Shown piece after piece: positions 51,279 to 62,106 of a stretch of DNA of 64,000 nucleotides. Made by a program: the position numbers and the translations under genes. Below the pieces are notes generated by a model. The model did no database searches, was not told the DNA's origin, and saw only the letters and a list, made by a program, of their open reading frames with translations. Source of the DNA: Myxococcales bacterium (GTDB taxonomy: Bacteria > Myxococcota_A > Polyangia > Polyangiales > Polyangiaceae). The stretch covers positions 31,196 through 95,195 of the forward strand of contig JANYHK010000131.1 in assembly GCA_025359105.1 (NCBI GenBank), given 5' to 3'. Each line of letters opens with the position of its first letter. Within the stretch, counting starts at the first letter, position 1.

Positions 51279-52397
51279 TCAGTGACCGGCGCGGAGCGCG
51301 TTCACGAGCTCCGCCAGGATGAGCAGGATCACGATGACCTCGAGCGTGACGCTGCGCCGTGCCTCGATCTCCCCGCGGATGAAGCCGTACGCCTGCGCGA
51401 CGAGCTGCTGCTTCTCGTTGATGCTCGTCTGCCACGCAGGGATGCGGAAACGACGGACCGCGGACTGATAGACGCGCGCGAGGTAGACGTCACCGATGAT
51501 CTTGAGAGCGTTGTCGACGCGTTCGGTAAACTCGGTGAGCTCGACGAGGCGCCTGAGCACCGCCTTGCCGAGGCGCGCGTACGGATCGCGAAGAAGCGTG
51601 AACCGCCCACGGCGCGCCCCCTCGAGGTCGTCGTAGATGCGCGCGAGCTCGCGGTCGAAGACGTCGTCGTAGTACCGGAGCTCGAGGAGCTGCGACGTCG
51701 CGAACTCCAGAATCTCGGGGATACCTCGGCTCCCGCCGGGCTCGAGCACGAGCGCGCTGTTCCAGTCGATGACGGCGAGATCGTCCTCGAAGTAGCTGTG
51801 CGCGTGCTTGAGGACGTCGCGCGTCTCCTCCCGGCTCAGCTTCTTGTCGCGCGGCTCGCCGATGAGCAGCTTCGCGAGGGGCTCCCAGGCGAGCAGATCC
51901 TTCGCCGTCCACCCTTCGCTCAGCTCGGTGAGGAAGATGACGGTGTAGGTCTCGGCGCCTCGCCAATCATGGCGCCCCTTCACGGCGCTGCCGAGCTTCG
52001 CAATGAGCTTGTCGACTTCGGTGCGCGCGAGCTTCTCGAGCGCTGCCGACTCGTAGAGCTCGTCGCACAATGGAAGCAGCGCGCCGAGCTCCGTCCCGGG
52101 CGCGATGGTGAACGCCGCCTGCATCGAGACGGCGCCATAGTCGAAGAGGCGCGCCGCGAGCTGTACGTCGAGCGGAACGGGTGCGGTCTTCAGGACGACC
52201 TTACGCGCACCAACGTCCACGACCAGCGGTGGGTGGGCCAGCGAGAAGAGCTCCGGTGGATCCACCGAGATCGCGGCGCGTCGCGGCGACATATGGGCGC
52301 AGGCGGTCTCGGCAGCCTCGAGATCGATCTCGGCCCCCACGTCGAAGACGCGGTAGCCGAGGAGCTCTCCCTTGTTGACGCGGAGCGGTGCGGACAC
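51279..52397 (-). CDS. DUF155 / RMD1-like membrane protein
   Basis: The 372-residue protein has the plan of the RMD1/YagE family: an N-terminal DVGAEIDLEAAE segment, a central region with RLFDYGAVSMQAAF, then VIDWNSALVLEP, ILEFATSQLLELRYYDDVFD, and a C-terminal hydrophobic helix preceded by IEARRSVTLEVIVILLILAE. This family includes yeast Rmd1 (Sad1-interacting factor type). Its biochemical role is unknown. The C-terminal helix would anchor the large domain on the cytoplasmic side. It heads a pair with the unknown gene downstream. Confidence 0.62.
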   Translation of the reverse strand: MSAPLRVNKGELLGYRVFDVGAEIDLEAAETACAHMSPRRAAISVDPPELFSLAHPPLVVDVGARKVVLKTAPVPLDVQLAARLFDYGAVSMQAAFTIAPGTELGALLPLCDELYESAALEKLARTEVDKLIAKLGSAVKGRHDWRGAETYTVIFLTELSEGWTAKDLLAWEPLAKLLIGEPRDKKLSREETRDVLKHAHSYFEDDLAVIDWNSALVLEPGGSRGIPEILEFATSQLLELRYYDDVFDRELARIYDDLEGARRGRFTLLRDPYARLGKAVLRRLVELTEFTERVDNALKIIGDVYLARVYQSAVRRFRIPAWQTSINEKQQLVAQAYGFIRGEIEARRSVTLEVIVILLILAELVNALRAGH

Positions 52398-52414
52398 GAT
52401 GGTGACCCAACGTA

Positions 52415-53194
52415 ATGCCTTCTTTGCCCGAGATCACGGTCGTCGTCCCCGCCTACGAGGAAGAGGCCCGGATCGGCGCGGTCGTTCGCGCGATGCCAGC
52501 GTGCGTGCGGCGGGTGATCGTCGTCGACGATGCCAGTCGCGATCGGACGGCCGAGATCGCGCGCGGGGCGTCCGACGGACGCGTCGTCGTCGTGCGCCAC
52601 GACGAGAACCGCGGCGTGGGCGGCGCGATCGTGACCGGTTACCGAGCGGCGCTCGCGGCTGGCGGCGACGCGGACGACGCGCTCGTGGTCATGGCCGGCG
52701 ACGCGCAGATGGATCCGGCCGATCTGCCGCGCGTCGCGGCGCCGGTCCTCGCTGGCGAGGCGGGCTACGTGAAGGGTGACCGCTTCGGCGCAGCGGACGT
52801 GCTCCGCGTCATGCCGAAGACGCGCTGGGTGGGCGGCCACGTGCTGTCGTGGATGACGTCCCGCGCCATCGGCGTCCCCATCCGGGACAGCCAGTGCGGC
52901 TACACCGCGCTCGCGCGCTGGGCGTGCGCGTCGCTCGATCTCGACGCGCTCTGGCCGCGCTACGGCTACCCGAACGATCTGCTCTCGCAGCTCGCTCTCC
53001 GCGGCGTGCCCATCCGCGAGGTCGCCGTCCGGCCGGTGTATGCCGGCGAGAAGAGCGGCCTCCGCGCTTACCACGTGGCGGGCATCGCGCGCCTCGTCGC
53101 GCGCGCCTACCTCCGTCGCCTCACGTCGCCAGCGCCCGCTCCACGATCCCTGGCACGTGCGCGAGCGCGTGGTCCAGATCGAACAGCGCCTTGA
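52415..53194 (+). CDS. Family-2 glycosyltransferase (dolichyl-phosphate-mannose synthase-like)
   Basis: The 259-residue protein has the GT2 motifs [42 protein letters not shown] and [15 protein letters not shown] (DAQMD form of DxD), then [17 protein letters not shown]. This is the pattern of bacterial GT2 enzymes making polyprenyl-phosphate sugars; the family members that have no C-terminal membrane helices are soluble or peripheral. The last 25 residues (Arg/Ala/Pro) are antisense to the end of purB, an overlap of 74 bases between convergent genes. Thus the tail is probably not conserved. Confidence 0.82.
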   Translation: MPSLPEITVVVPAYEEEARIGAVVRAMPACVRRVIVVDDASRDRTAEIARGASDGRVVVVRHDENRGVGGAIVTGYRAALAAGGDADDALVVMAGDAQMDPADLPRVAAPVLAGEAGYVKGDRFGAADVLRVMPKTRWVGGHVLSWMTSRAIGVPIRDSQCGYTALARWACASLDLDALWPRYGYPNDLLSQLALRGVPIREVAVRPVYAGEKSGLRAYHVAGIARLVARAYLRRLTSPAPAPRSLARARARGPDRTAP

Positions 53195-54428
53195 TGCGCT
53201 CCTTGCCGAGGCGCGAGGCCACGTCCTCGTCGGCTTCGAGGTTCGCCCGGAACGCGCCGTCGCCCTTCCACGCGCGCATCGCGTTCCTTTGCACCAGCAC
53301 GTACGCGTCCTGGCGCGGCATCCCCGCCTCGACCAGCGCGAGGAGGATAGCCTCCGAGAAGTAGAGCTCGCCGGCGCGCTCGAGGTTGCGCTTCAGGTTC
53401 TCGGGGTAGACGACCAGACCGGTCACGAGCCCTGCGGCGCGCTCGAGCATGAACCCGAGCGTCGCGGTCGCGTCGGGGGCGATCATGCGCTCGACCGACG
53501 AGTGCGAGATGTCGCGCTCGTGCCAGAGGGCGATGTCCTCGAGCGCCGGGATCACGGCGGCGCGGACGATGCGCGCGAGGCCGCACAGGTTCTCGCTCAG
53601 GATGGGATTGCGCTTGTGCGGCATGGCGCTCGAGCCTTTTTGCCCGACGGTGAACGCCTCCTCTGCCTCACCGACCTCGCTCCTTTGCCAGTGCCGCACG
53701 TTCGTCGCGAGCCGCTCGATGCCGCCGGCGAGCAGCGCCATCGCCGAGAAGAACGCGGCATGGCGGTCGCGCGCGACGACCTGCGTAGACACCGTCTCGG
53801 CCGCCAGCCCCAGCTTGCCGAGCGCGCGCGCCTCGATCGCCGGCGTCAGGTGCGCGTACGTCCCCACCGCGCCGGCGATCTTGCCGACGGCGATCTCGGC
53901 GCGCGCCGCCGCGAGCCGCACGCGACCGCGCGCGACCTCGGCGTGGTGCCCGGCCAGCGCGAGCCCGAACGTCACGGGCTCGGCGAAGATGCCGTGGCTC
54001 CGCCCGATCATCGGCGTCCTGGCGTGCTCGCGCGCGCGGGCCGCGAGGGCCGCGAGGAGCGTGTCGGCGCGCGCCAGCAGCAGATCCGCCGCGTCGCGCA
54101 GGAGCACGGCGAGCGCGGTGTCGAGCACGTCGCTCGACGTCATCCCGCGGTGCAGCCACCGCGCGTCGAGCCCGACCTTCTCCTCCACGTGCGTGAGGAA
54201 TGCGATGACGTCGTGCTTCGTCGTCCGCTCGATCTCCTCGATGCGCGCAGCCTCGAGCGTGATCTTCTTGCCGCGGATCGCCGCCGCCGTCCCCACCGGG
54301 ACGAGCTTCGCCTCCTCCATCGCCTCGCACGCGGCGAGCTCGACCTCGAGCCACACCTCGTACCGGCGATCGGACGACCAGAGCTTGGCGAACTCGGCGG
54401 GCGTGTAGCGCGGGATCATGTCTGGCAT
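53121..54428 (-). CDS. purB: Adenylosuccinate lyase
   Basis: The 435-residue protein carries the fumarase/aspartase superfamily signature [14 protein letters not shown] (about residue 264) with the catalytic Ser loop, as well as [14 protein letters not shown] (about 92), [15 protein letters not shown] (about 140) and the R-H-D-I-S-like [12 protein letters not shown] (about 307). It catalyses two steps of purine synthesis: SAICAR to AICAR and adenylosuccinate to AMP. The length is typical of PurB. Starts at MPDMIPRYT; the second Met (54419) is an equally good start. It is a free-standing gene between the RRM protein gene and the glycosyltransferase. Confidence 0.95.
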   Translation of the reverse strand: MPDMIPRYTPAEFAKLWSSDRRYEVWLEVELAACEAMEEAKLVPVGTAAAIRGKKITLEAARIEEIERTTKHDVIAFLTHVEEKVGLDARWLHRGMTSSDVLDTALAVLLRDAADLLLARADTLLAALAARAREHARTPMIGRSHGIFAEPVTFGLALAGHHAEVARGRVRLAAARAEIAVGKIAGAVGTYAHLTPAIEARALGKLGLAAETVSTQVVARDRHAAFFSAMALLAGGIERLATNVRHWQRSEVGEAEEAFTVGQKGSSAMPHKRNPILSENLCGLARIVRAAVIPALEDIALWHERDISHSSVERMIAPDATATLGFMLERAAGLVTGLVVYPENLKRNLERAGELYFSEAILLALVEAGMPRQDAYVLVQRNAMRAWKGDGAFRANLEADEDVASRLGKERIKALFDLDHALAHVPGIVERALAT

Positions 54429-54496
54429 CAGCTAGCACAGGTCGATCGTTGCTTACATGGCCGCACAGAAGTGGCCGCCCGACCGGGCAGGTCGCC

Positions 54497-54525
54497 TTGC
54501 GCGGCACAGGGCCGTAACGTTTAAT
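54497..54525 (+). promoter_or_regulatory. Probable sigma-70-type promoter of the RRM protein gene
   Basis: TTGCGC and TTTAAT are separated by 17 bases, which fits the -35/-10 spacing, and TTTAAT is one of few AT-rich sites in this region. Transcription would begin near 54532 and leave a leader of about 100 bases before the ATG at 54633. Such long leaders are common in cold-inducible RNA-binding protein genes. The 204-base gap upstream of the gene holds no other feature. Confidence 0.5.
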
Positions 54526-54632
54526 ACCTGGGGTTCGGCTGGTTCGGTGCTCTGTGCTCTGGCTCGCTTCGACCTCTCGAAACGCGTGCGGACAGCAGCC
54601 TCGATGGCCTTGGGGAGAGGTGGGAGAGAGAC

Positions 54633-55004
54633 ATGGGTACTAAGGTCTACGTGGGCAACCTGCCCTACACGTGCGACGAGGCGCAGCTCCGCGAGCTCTT
54701 CGGGAGCGACGGCCGAAACGTCGCGGAGGTCGCGATCATCACCGACCGCATGACCGGGCAGCCTCGCGGGTTCGCCTTCGTCCAGATGTCGACCGAGGAC
54801 GACGCGAAGAAGGCGATCGACGCGCTCCATGGCTCGAGCTTCGGCGGCCGCACGCTGACCGTGAACGAGGCGCGGCCGCGTGAAAGCGGAGGCGGAGGCG
54901 GAGGCGGAGGCGGAGGCGGCGCCGGCGGATGGGCCGGCGGCGGAGGCGGCGGAGGCGGCGGAGGCGGAGGCGGCCGCGGCGGTCGGGATCGCGAACGACG
55001 CTGA
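54633..55004 (+). CDS. Gly-rich RNA-binding protein (RRM)
   Basis: The 123-residue protein has one RRM at the N-terminus (residues 1-82): RNP2 KVYVGNLPY and RNP1 RGFAFVQM, with LRELFGSDGR and AKKAIDALHG in the expected places. The C-terminal 40 residues are almost only Gly with a short basic end (RGGRDRERR). Bacterial proteins of this type bind RNA and are often induced by cold. The ribosome site GGGAGAG lies 5 bases before the ATG. It has its own promoter and stands alone. Confidence 0.9.
   Translation: MGTKVYVGNLPYTCDEAQLRELFGSDGRNVAEVAIITDRMTGQPRGFAFVQMSTEDDAKKAIDALHGSSFGGRTLTVNEARPRESGGGGGGGGGGGAGGWAGGGGGGGGGGGGGRGGRDRERR
54888..54975 (+). repeat. GGAGGC hexanucleotide repeat in the RRM gene tail
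   Basis: Two blocks of GGAGGC/GGCGGA repeats encode the poly-Gly tail of the RNA-binding protein, broken by a short segment encoding AGGWAG. The repeats are in frame and could vary in length by slippage. Confidence 0.8.
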
Positions 55005-55129
55005 TCCGGAGGTTTTCCACAGGCCGTCGGGGCGCGTGTGGCCAACCATGACGCGCCGCGTCGAACTATCCGACTCCAACCACCAAACGCCGTTTTCGGC
55101 GGGGGAAAACCTGTGGTAATCGCGGGGAC

Positions 55130-55564
55130 ATGTCGACGCTGCCTGATGTCCTGCTGAACGAGGCCAAAAAGACCGAGGTGATCGAGGACTGCTGCGCCCT
55201 CATCGACGCCGAGGTCAAGGACAAGGGGGGCCTGAGCGGCCTGGCGATCAAGGCGGGCTACAGCGCGGTGAAGGGCATCAAGCCCGGCTTCATCAAGCAG
55301 GCCGTCACCGACATGCTGCCCGAGTTCGCCAAGGCGCTCGACCCGCTGTTCCAGGAGGCGCAGGGCAAGCCCGTCGCCGATTTCTTCGCGCAGAACTCCA
55401 CGCGCGCCGCCGACGCGCTCCTCGCCATCACCGACGCGCGGGCCGCGAAGTCCAAGAGCGGCGTCGTGAAGGGCACGTACGACAAGCTCCGCGGCAGCGC
55501 GAAGAAGAACGTCGAGGCCGCCATCCCGCGCCTCGGCAAGATGGTCGAGAAGTTCGCGGTCTAG
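55130..55564 (+). CDS. DUF6918-like protein
   Basis: The 144-residue protein begins LPDVLLNEAKKTEVIEDCC and continues LIDAEVKDKGGLSGLAIKAG, AVTDMLPEFAKALDPLFQEA and AADALLAITDARAAKSKSG. This all-helical pattern, with DAEV.DK.GLSG.AIKAGY, is what I recall as DUF6918. No function is known. It is followed by a strong hairpin at its stop codon. It lies between the RRM gene and the oxidoreductase gene on the same strand with an AT-poor 125-base gap. Confidence 0.65.
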   Translation: MSTLPDVLLNEAKKTEVIEDCCALIDAEVKDKGGLSGLAIKAGYSAVKGIKPGFIKQAVTDMLPEFAKALDPLFQEAQGKPVADFFAQNSTRAADALLAITDARAAKSKSGVVKGTYDKLRGSAKKNVEAAIPRLGKMVEKFAV

Positions 55565-55588
55565 CAGGCTGCTGCAAGAGCAGCCTGC
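55564..55588 (+). terminator. Perfect 10-bp hairpin at the end of the DUF6918-like gene
   Basis: GCAGGCTGCT pairs perfectly with AGCAGCCTGC over GCAAG. It starts at the last base of the stop codon. Position and strength fit a terminator, but the bases after it (CGAAGC) are not a T-run, so it may depend on Rho or only stabilise the mRNA end. Confidence 0.5.
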
Positions 55589-55664
55589 CGAAGCTCAACC
55601 GGCCGGAGGCGCGCTTTTCGGAAGTCGATTGCGGCGGAGCGCCGTTTTCGCCACGCTCTCGGGC

Positions 55665-57940
<2,276 letters not shown>

Positions 57941-57944
<4 letters not shown>

Positions 57945-58501
57945 CAACCGCAGAGGCGGAGGCAGCTCGGATCGTTGTGGCACTCGCCGGCGCATACTCC
58001 GTCGCAGGTGCTGGTTGGCTTGCCGCTCGAGCTCCCGGGCGTCGCAGTGCCCGCCGTGCATCGACCCTCGTTCAGCTGCTGGCAGACGAGCTGCTCGGTC
58101 TGATCGGCGAGGAGCTTCGCGGCCTGGTCACAGTTGGCCGGGGAGCCGAGCGGGCAGACCATGCCGCTGCACGCGCACTCGAGGTCGAGCGCCTGGCCGC
58201 GAATGCGCCAGCCGCAGTTGGGGTAGATGTCGTGATCGATCACCACCTTCGGGCAGGTGCTGATCGCGCTGCAGATGTGCACCCCCGTCGTGGCCTCGGT
58301 GATGCAGTCCGCGCCGAGCGCTGTCGGACCGGCCGCGCCGCCGTCGACGAGGCCCGTCGCGGCGCCGCCGTCTCCTCCGCTCGCCCCCGCGCCCGCGTCG
58401 TTTCCGCTCTGGGTGATGCACCCACCGAGCGGCGCCGACGCGCCGAGCGAGATCGCGAACGCTGCGACGACGACGACCAGCCACGAAAAGAGGGTGCGCA
58501 C
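57941..58501 (-). CDS. Secreted Cys-rich lipoprotein
   Basis: A protein with signal sequence (LVVVVAAFAISLGASA) and lipobox APLGGC, so it is lipid-anchored. A Gly/Asp/Ala-rich spacer follows the lipobox, then a Cys-rich region with at least 12 cysteines (GADCITEATTGVHICSAI, LECACSGMVCPLG, TCDGVCAGECHNDPSCLRLC). The start is GTG 58501, giving a normal signal peptide; GTG 58546 would add 15 residues. Its last 4 bases overlap the end of the oxidoreductase gene. Family unknown; it resembles the other Cys-rich lipoproteins in this window. Confidence 0.7.
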
Positions 58502-58641
58502 GTCGCGACTCTTCGTGACCGGTCCCCAAACGGCCAACTTTTCCACGCCATACGCACACCTGCCTACACTACGGAGCCGCTTTGTCCGCGGACGCGGCGG
58601 GGATTTCCACGACCGCCGGGTCTAGATACCGTGCAAGGCCC

Positions 58642-59760
58642 ATGAACGCCCCGATGGTCGCCACCGATCCGTACACCCAGGCCCTGTCACGCCTCGTCGG
58701 CGCGCTCACCGAGGACGCGATCTTCGCGCTGGCGGCGGCGCCGCGCGGGCAGGCGGCGACGCTCGAGGGGCTCGGCAAGCGCAGGACCGACGCGTACACG
58801 GCCGTGCTCCAGGGGCAGCGCGCCCTTCGCATGAACGACGAGTTCGATCACTGGGTCGTCGAGATGGCGCGCGCGATCGCGCCGGTCGCGCCGCCGGAGT
58901 GGATGCCGATGTGCGAGGTCATCGGCGAGAAGGTGACGCTCGAGGCCGGCGCGCGCGGGCTCCGGTCGTTCTTTTCGAGCAAGCCGAGCGACAAGGACGT
59001 CCAGCGCGTCAAGCGCCTCGGCTCCCTCTCGGTGCGGCTCCTGCGCGCCATCTTCGCGGCCGACGGCCCCGTCGACGCGGAGGAGGCGCGCACCCTGGCC
59101 AGCCTCATCGGCTCGCTCGGCCTTCCCGAGGCCGACGCGCAGCCGCTCTACACCGAGGCGCCGCACGCGATCGAGCACCTCGAGGTGTACGGCGATCTGG
59201 AAGAGGGCGTCGGGCGTGCGATGGTGGCCGGCGCCTGGTACGGCGCCGCGTGGGACTCGATCGATCCGCGCGAGGAGGCGATCGTCCGTAGCTTCGCCAA
59301 GAAGATCTCCGTGCCGATCGAGGACGTCGAGCGCCTGCGCACCGAGGCCACCCACCGCGTGGACCAGCGCCGCATCGCCGGGCTCGCGACAGTCGACGCC
59401 GCGCGCTACATGCTGACCGATCGCACTCCCGGCATCGGCGTGCAGCTCGCGGCGAAGGCCGGCACGCTCATGCTGCCCCGGCGTTACCGCGAGGAGGCGC
59501 TCGGGCAGATCGGTCACGGGACGCCGGTGTCGCTCGCCAAGCGCTACACGAACCTCACCGAGGGCGAGCGGCTGAGCGTGATGGGCATCGCATGGGCGGT
59601 GGGCCTCTTCGAGGACCCGTCGATGGGGCGCCGCGCGCTCCTCCGCGCTCGCCACGATCGCATCGCGCAAGACCTCGGAGACGACGGCGCGCGCGCGCGA
59701 ACGATGATCGACGAGTGGATCAGCGTGGTCCTCCTCCCCGTCGCGTTCAACATGAAGTAG
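58642..59760 (+). CDS. TerB-like helical protein
   Basis: A 372-residue protein with ADGPVDAEEARTLASLIGS (residues about 146-164), ETHR-like pairs and WDSIDPREEAIVRSFAKK, an arrangement of acid-rich turns between helices as in TerB-like domains (tellurite resistance). Two such acidic helical stretches appear. No signal peptide or membrane helix. It lies 14 bases before proC and probably shares its transcript. Family call is tentative; no metal-binding residues can be singled out with certainty. Confidence 0.5.
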   Translation: MNAPMVATDPYTQALSRLVGALTEDAIFALAAAPRGQAATLEGLGKRRTDAYTAVLQGQRALRMNDEFDHWVVEMARAIAPVAPPEWMPMCEVIGEKVTLEAGARGLRSFFSSKPSDKDVQRVKRLGSLSVRLLRAIFAADGPVDAEEARTLASLIGSLGLPEADAQPLYTEAPHAIEHLEVYGDLEEGVGRAMVAGAWYGAAWDSIDPREEAIVRSFAKKISVPIEDVERLRTEATHRVDQRRIAGLATVDAARYMLTDRTPGIGVQLAAKAGTLMLPRRYREEALGQIGHGTPVSLAKRYTNLTEGERLSVMGIAWAVGLFEDPSMGRRALLRARHDRIAQDLGDDGARARTMIDEWISVVLLPVAFNMK

Positions 59761-59774
59761 AGCGAGCGACAGCC

Positions 59775-60611
59775 ATGAAAGACCGAACACTGGGATTTTT
59801 GGGCGCGGGCAACATGGCCGGCGCCCTGATCAAGGGCCTCCTCCATGCCAAGGTGAGCCCGCCGACCAAGATCGTCGTCAGCGACGTGAAGGGGGCGCGC
59901 CTCGACGAGATGGGCAAGACCCACGGCATCCGGACGACGCTGGACAACCACTTGCTCGTACGCGAGTGCGACGTCCTCGTCATCGCCGTGAAGCCGCAGG
60001 TCGTCGACAAGGTGCTCGCGGAGATCGGCGCCGAAGTGAAGCCGGGCCAGCTCGTCATCAGCGTCGCGGCAGGCGTGCCGATCGCCGCGATCGAAGCGCG
60101 CCTCCCCGTCGGCTCCAAGGTCGTCCGCGCGATGCCGAACACGCCCGCGACGGCGCTCGCGGGAGCGACGGCGATTTCGGGCGGCGAGCACGCGAACGCC
60201 GCCGACATGGCGGTGGCGCGCGCCCTCTTCGAGGCGGTCGGGCGCGTCGTCATCCTCGACGAGTCGCTCCTCGACGCGGTGACCGGCCTCTCCGGCAGCG
60301 GCCCGGCGTACGTCATGCTGATCATCGAGGCGCTCGCCGACGGCGGTGTCAAAGTCGGCCTGCATCGCGACGTCGCGCTGCTCCTGGCGGCGCAGACCGT
60401 CTACGGCTCTGCGAAGCTCCTGCTCGACACCGGAGAGCATCCGGGGCGCCTCAAGGACATGGTCACGAGCCCCGGCGGCACCGCGATCGTCGGGCTCCAC
60501 ACCCTCGAATCGGGTGCGCTGCGCAAGACGCTCATCGACGCCGTCGAAGCCGCGACGAACCGCAGCGCGACCCTCGGCGCCGAGATGAGCGCGAAGATGC
60601 GCAAGCCCTGA
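59775..60611 (+). CDS. proC: Pyrroline-5-carboxylate reductase
   Basis: The 278-residue protein has the ProC motifs: NADP-binding GFLGAGNMAGALIKGL (residues about 7-22), VIAVKPQVV, SVAAGVPIAAIEARLP, VVRAMPNTPA (typical) and LSGSGPAYVMLIIEALADGG with MVTSPGGTAI at the C-terminal dimer domain. It reduces P5C to proline, the last step of proline synthesis, in the cytoplasm. The ATG at 59775 fits the family length exactly, and an AGCGAG lies 6 bases upstream. Confidence 0.96.
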   Translation: MKDRTLGFLGAGNMAGALIKGLLHAKVSPPTKIVVSDVKGARLDEMGKTHGIRTTLDNHLLVRECDVLVIAVKPQVVDKVLAEIGAEVKPGQLVISVAAGVPIAAIEARLPVGSKVVRAMPNTPATALAGATAISGGEHANAADMAVARALFEAVGRVVILDESLLDAVTGLSGSGPAYVMLIIEALADGGVKVGLHRDVALLLAAQTVYGSAKLLLDTGEHPGRLKDMVTSPGGTAIVGLHTLESGALRKTLIDAVEAATNRSATLGAEMSAKMRKP

Positions 60612-60633
60612 CGGTGACGCTGACGCCGACGCG

Positions 60634-62064
60634 TCAGGCTTTCTTCGTCGGCAGCGGCGGCGGCGACGAAGGCACGGGCTTGGACACGGGCGGCTTCGAC
60701 GCCGGCGGCTTCGACGCCGAGACGGATCCGCTGCTCGCGGGTGGGCTCGACGGACGCGGCGCGCTCGGCGGGGGCTCCGAGCTGCCCGGCGGCGGCGCCG
60801 GTGGGAACGATTTCGTGACCGGCCGCTCGATCCTGGCCGCGGGGACGGCGCCGTCGCTCCGCATCGTCGGGATCTCGGCGGTGACCTGCGTAGGCTGCGG
60901 GAAGGTTGGGACCTCCGCCGTCGTCTGCTTGACCGTCGGCATCGGCCCGGTCTTCGACGGAGGCGGCGGCGCCTTGGGGATGTTCGGGAGGACCGGCATC
61001 GCCGCCGTGTGGACCGGCGGCTGGCTGGGCGCCGGCAGCCCCATGATCGTCCCCATCTTGGGCGGGACGCTCGCCTTGGCGTCGATCACGGGCGCCGGCG
61101 GCGGCTCGTCGAGCACGTCGTCGTCGCGCGGGCCCAGGTTCACGCGCTCGCCGACGACGTAGAGCGGCCGCTGCTTCACCTGCTCGTAGATGCGTCCGAC
61201 ATACTCGCCGAGGATTCCGATCATCACGAGCTGCACGCTCGCGAGGAGCGAGGTGATGACCACCTGCGCCGTCCACCCGGGCACCGTGGAGCTGAGCACG
61301 AAGTGGACGAACATCGCCCAGAGCGCGACGAGCACGCTCACGAAGCTGATGAAGAAGCCGAGGTACGTCGCCAGGCGCAGCGGCACGACCGAGAACGACG
61401 TGATGCCGTCGACCGCGAAGCGCAGCATCTTGCGGAGCGGGTACTTCGTCTCACCGGCGAAGCGACCGGGCCGGTCGTACTGGACAGCGGTCTGCTTGAA
61501 GCCAATCCACGAGACCATGCCGCGGACGAAGCGGTGGCTCTCCCGCAGGGCGCGGAGGGCGACGACGACGCGGCGGCTCATCAGGCGGAAGTCGCCGGTG
61601 TCGAGCGGGACCTCGATGGGGATCATCTTCGCGAAGAGGCGGTAGAAGATCTTCGCAGTGAAGAGCTTGAACGCCGTCTCGCCCACGCGCGTGCGGCGCT
61701 GGCCGTAGACGACGTCGTAACCCTCGCGCCACTTCTGGACCATCTCGAGGACGACCTCGGGCGGATCCTGGAGATCCGCGTCCATCACGACCACGGCCTC
61801 TCCGCGGGCGTAGTCGATGCCCGCGGTCACCGCCGTCTGGTGCCCGAAATTGCGGGCGAACGAGAGCACCCGGTAGCGCGGCTCTGCGCTCGCGACGCCA
61901 CGCAGGATCTGGAACGAGAGATCGCTCGAGCCGTCGTTCACGAAGATGACCTCCGTGTCGAGCTGCAGCTTGTCGAGGAACGCCTGGAGCTGCGTGTGAA
62001 GCTCCGGGATGACTTCCTCCTCGTTGTAGATGGGGAGGACCAAGCTGATCACGGGGCGCGCCAT
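60634..62064 (-). CDS. GtrB/ArnC-like membrane glycosyltransferase with Pro-rich tail
   Basis: The 476-residue protein has a family-2 glycosyltransferase domain: ISLVLPIYNEEEVIPELH, VIFVNDGSSDLS, VVVMDADLQDPPEVV (DADLQDPP motif) and YGQRRTRVGE, and then two membrane helices (about 230-300). This is the plan of GtrB, ArnC and polyisoprenyl-phosphate glucosyl/mannosyltransferases: it loads a sugar on undecaprenyl phosphate on the inner leaflet. The last 140 residues are Pro/Ser/Thr-rich and disordered, an unusual extension. It precedes the next polytopic gene by 42 bases on the same strand. Confidence 0.85.
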   Translation of the reverse strand: MARPVISLVLPIYNEEEVIPELHTQLQAFLDKLQLDTEVIFVNDGSSDLSFQILRGVASAEPRYRVLSFARNFGHQTAVTAGIDYARGEAVVVMDADLQDPPEVVLEMVQKWREGYDVVYGQRRTRVGETAFKLFTAKIFYRLFAKMIPIEVPLDTGDFRLMSRRVVVALRALRESHRFVRGMVSWIGFKQTAVQYDRPGRFAGETKYPLRKMLRFAVDGITSFSVVPLRLATYLGFFISFVSVLVALWAMFVHFVLSSTVPGWTAQVVITSLLASVQLVMIGILGEYVGRIYEQVKQRPLYVVGERVNLGPRDDDVLDEPPPAPVIDAKASVPPKMGTIMGLPAPSQPPVHTAAMPVLPNIPKAPPPPSKTGPMPTVKQTTAEVPTFPQPTQVTAEIPTMRSDGAVPAARIERPVTKSFPPAPPPGSSEPPPSAPRPSSPPASSGSVSASKPPASKPPVSKPVPSSPPPLPTKKA

Positions 62065-62106
62065 TTGCTCCCGGTTTTTATAGCGGGGTGGCGGGCGTTT
62101 GTATCC

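Noticed and set aside
55013..55116. TTTTCCACA and CCTGTGG, DnaA-box-like sequences before the DUF6918-like gene
   Set aside because: Just two weak matches, no dnaA or dnaN nearby and no AT-rich unwinding region; a chance likeness in a GC-rich gap.
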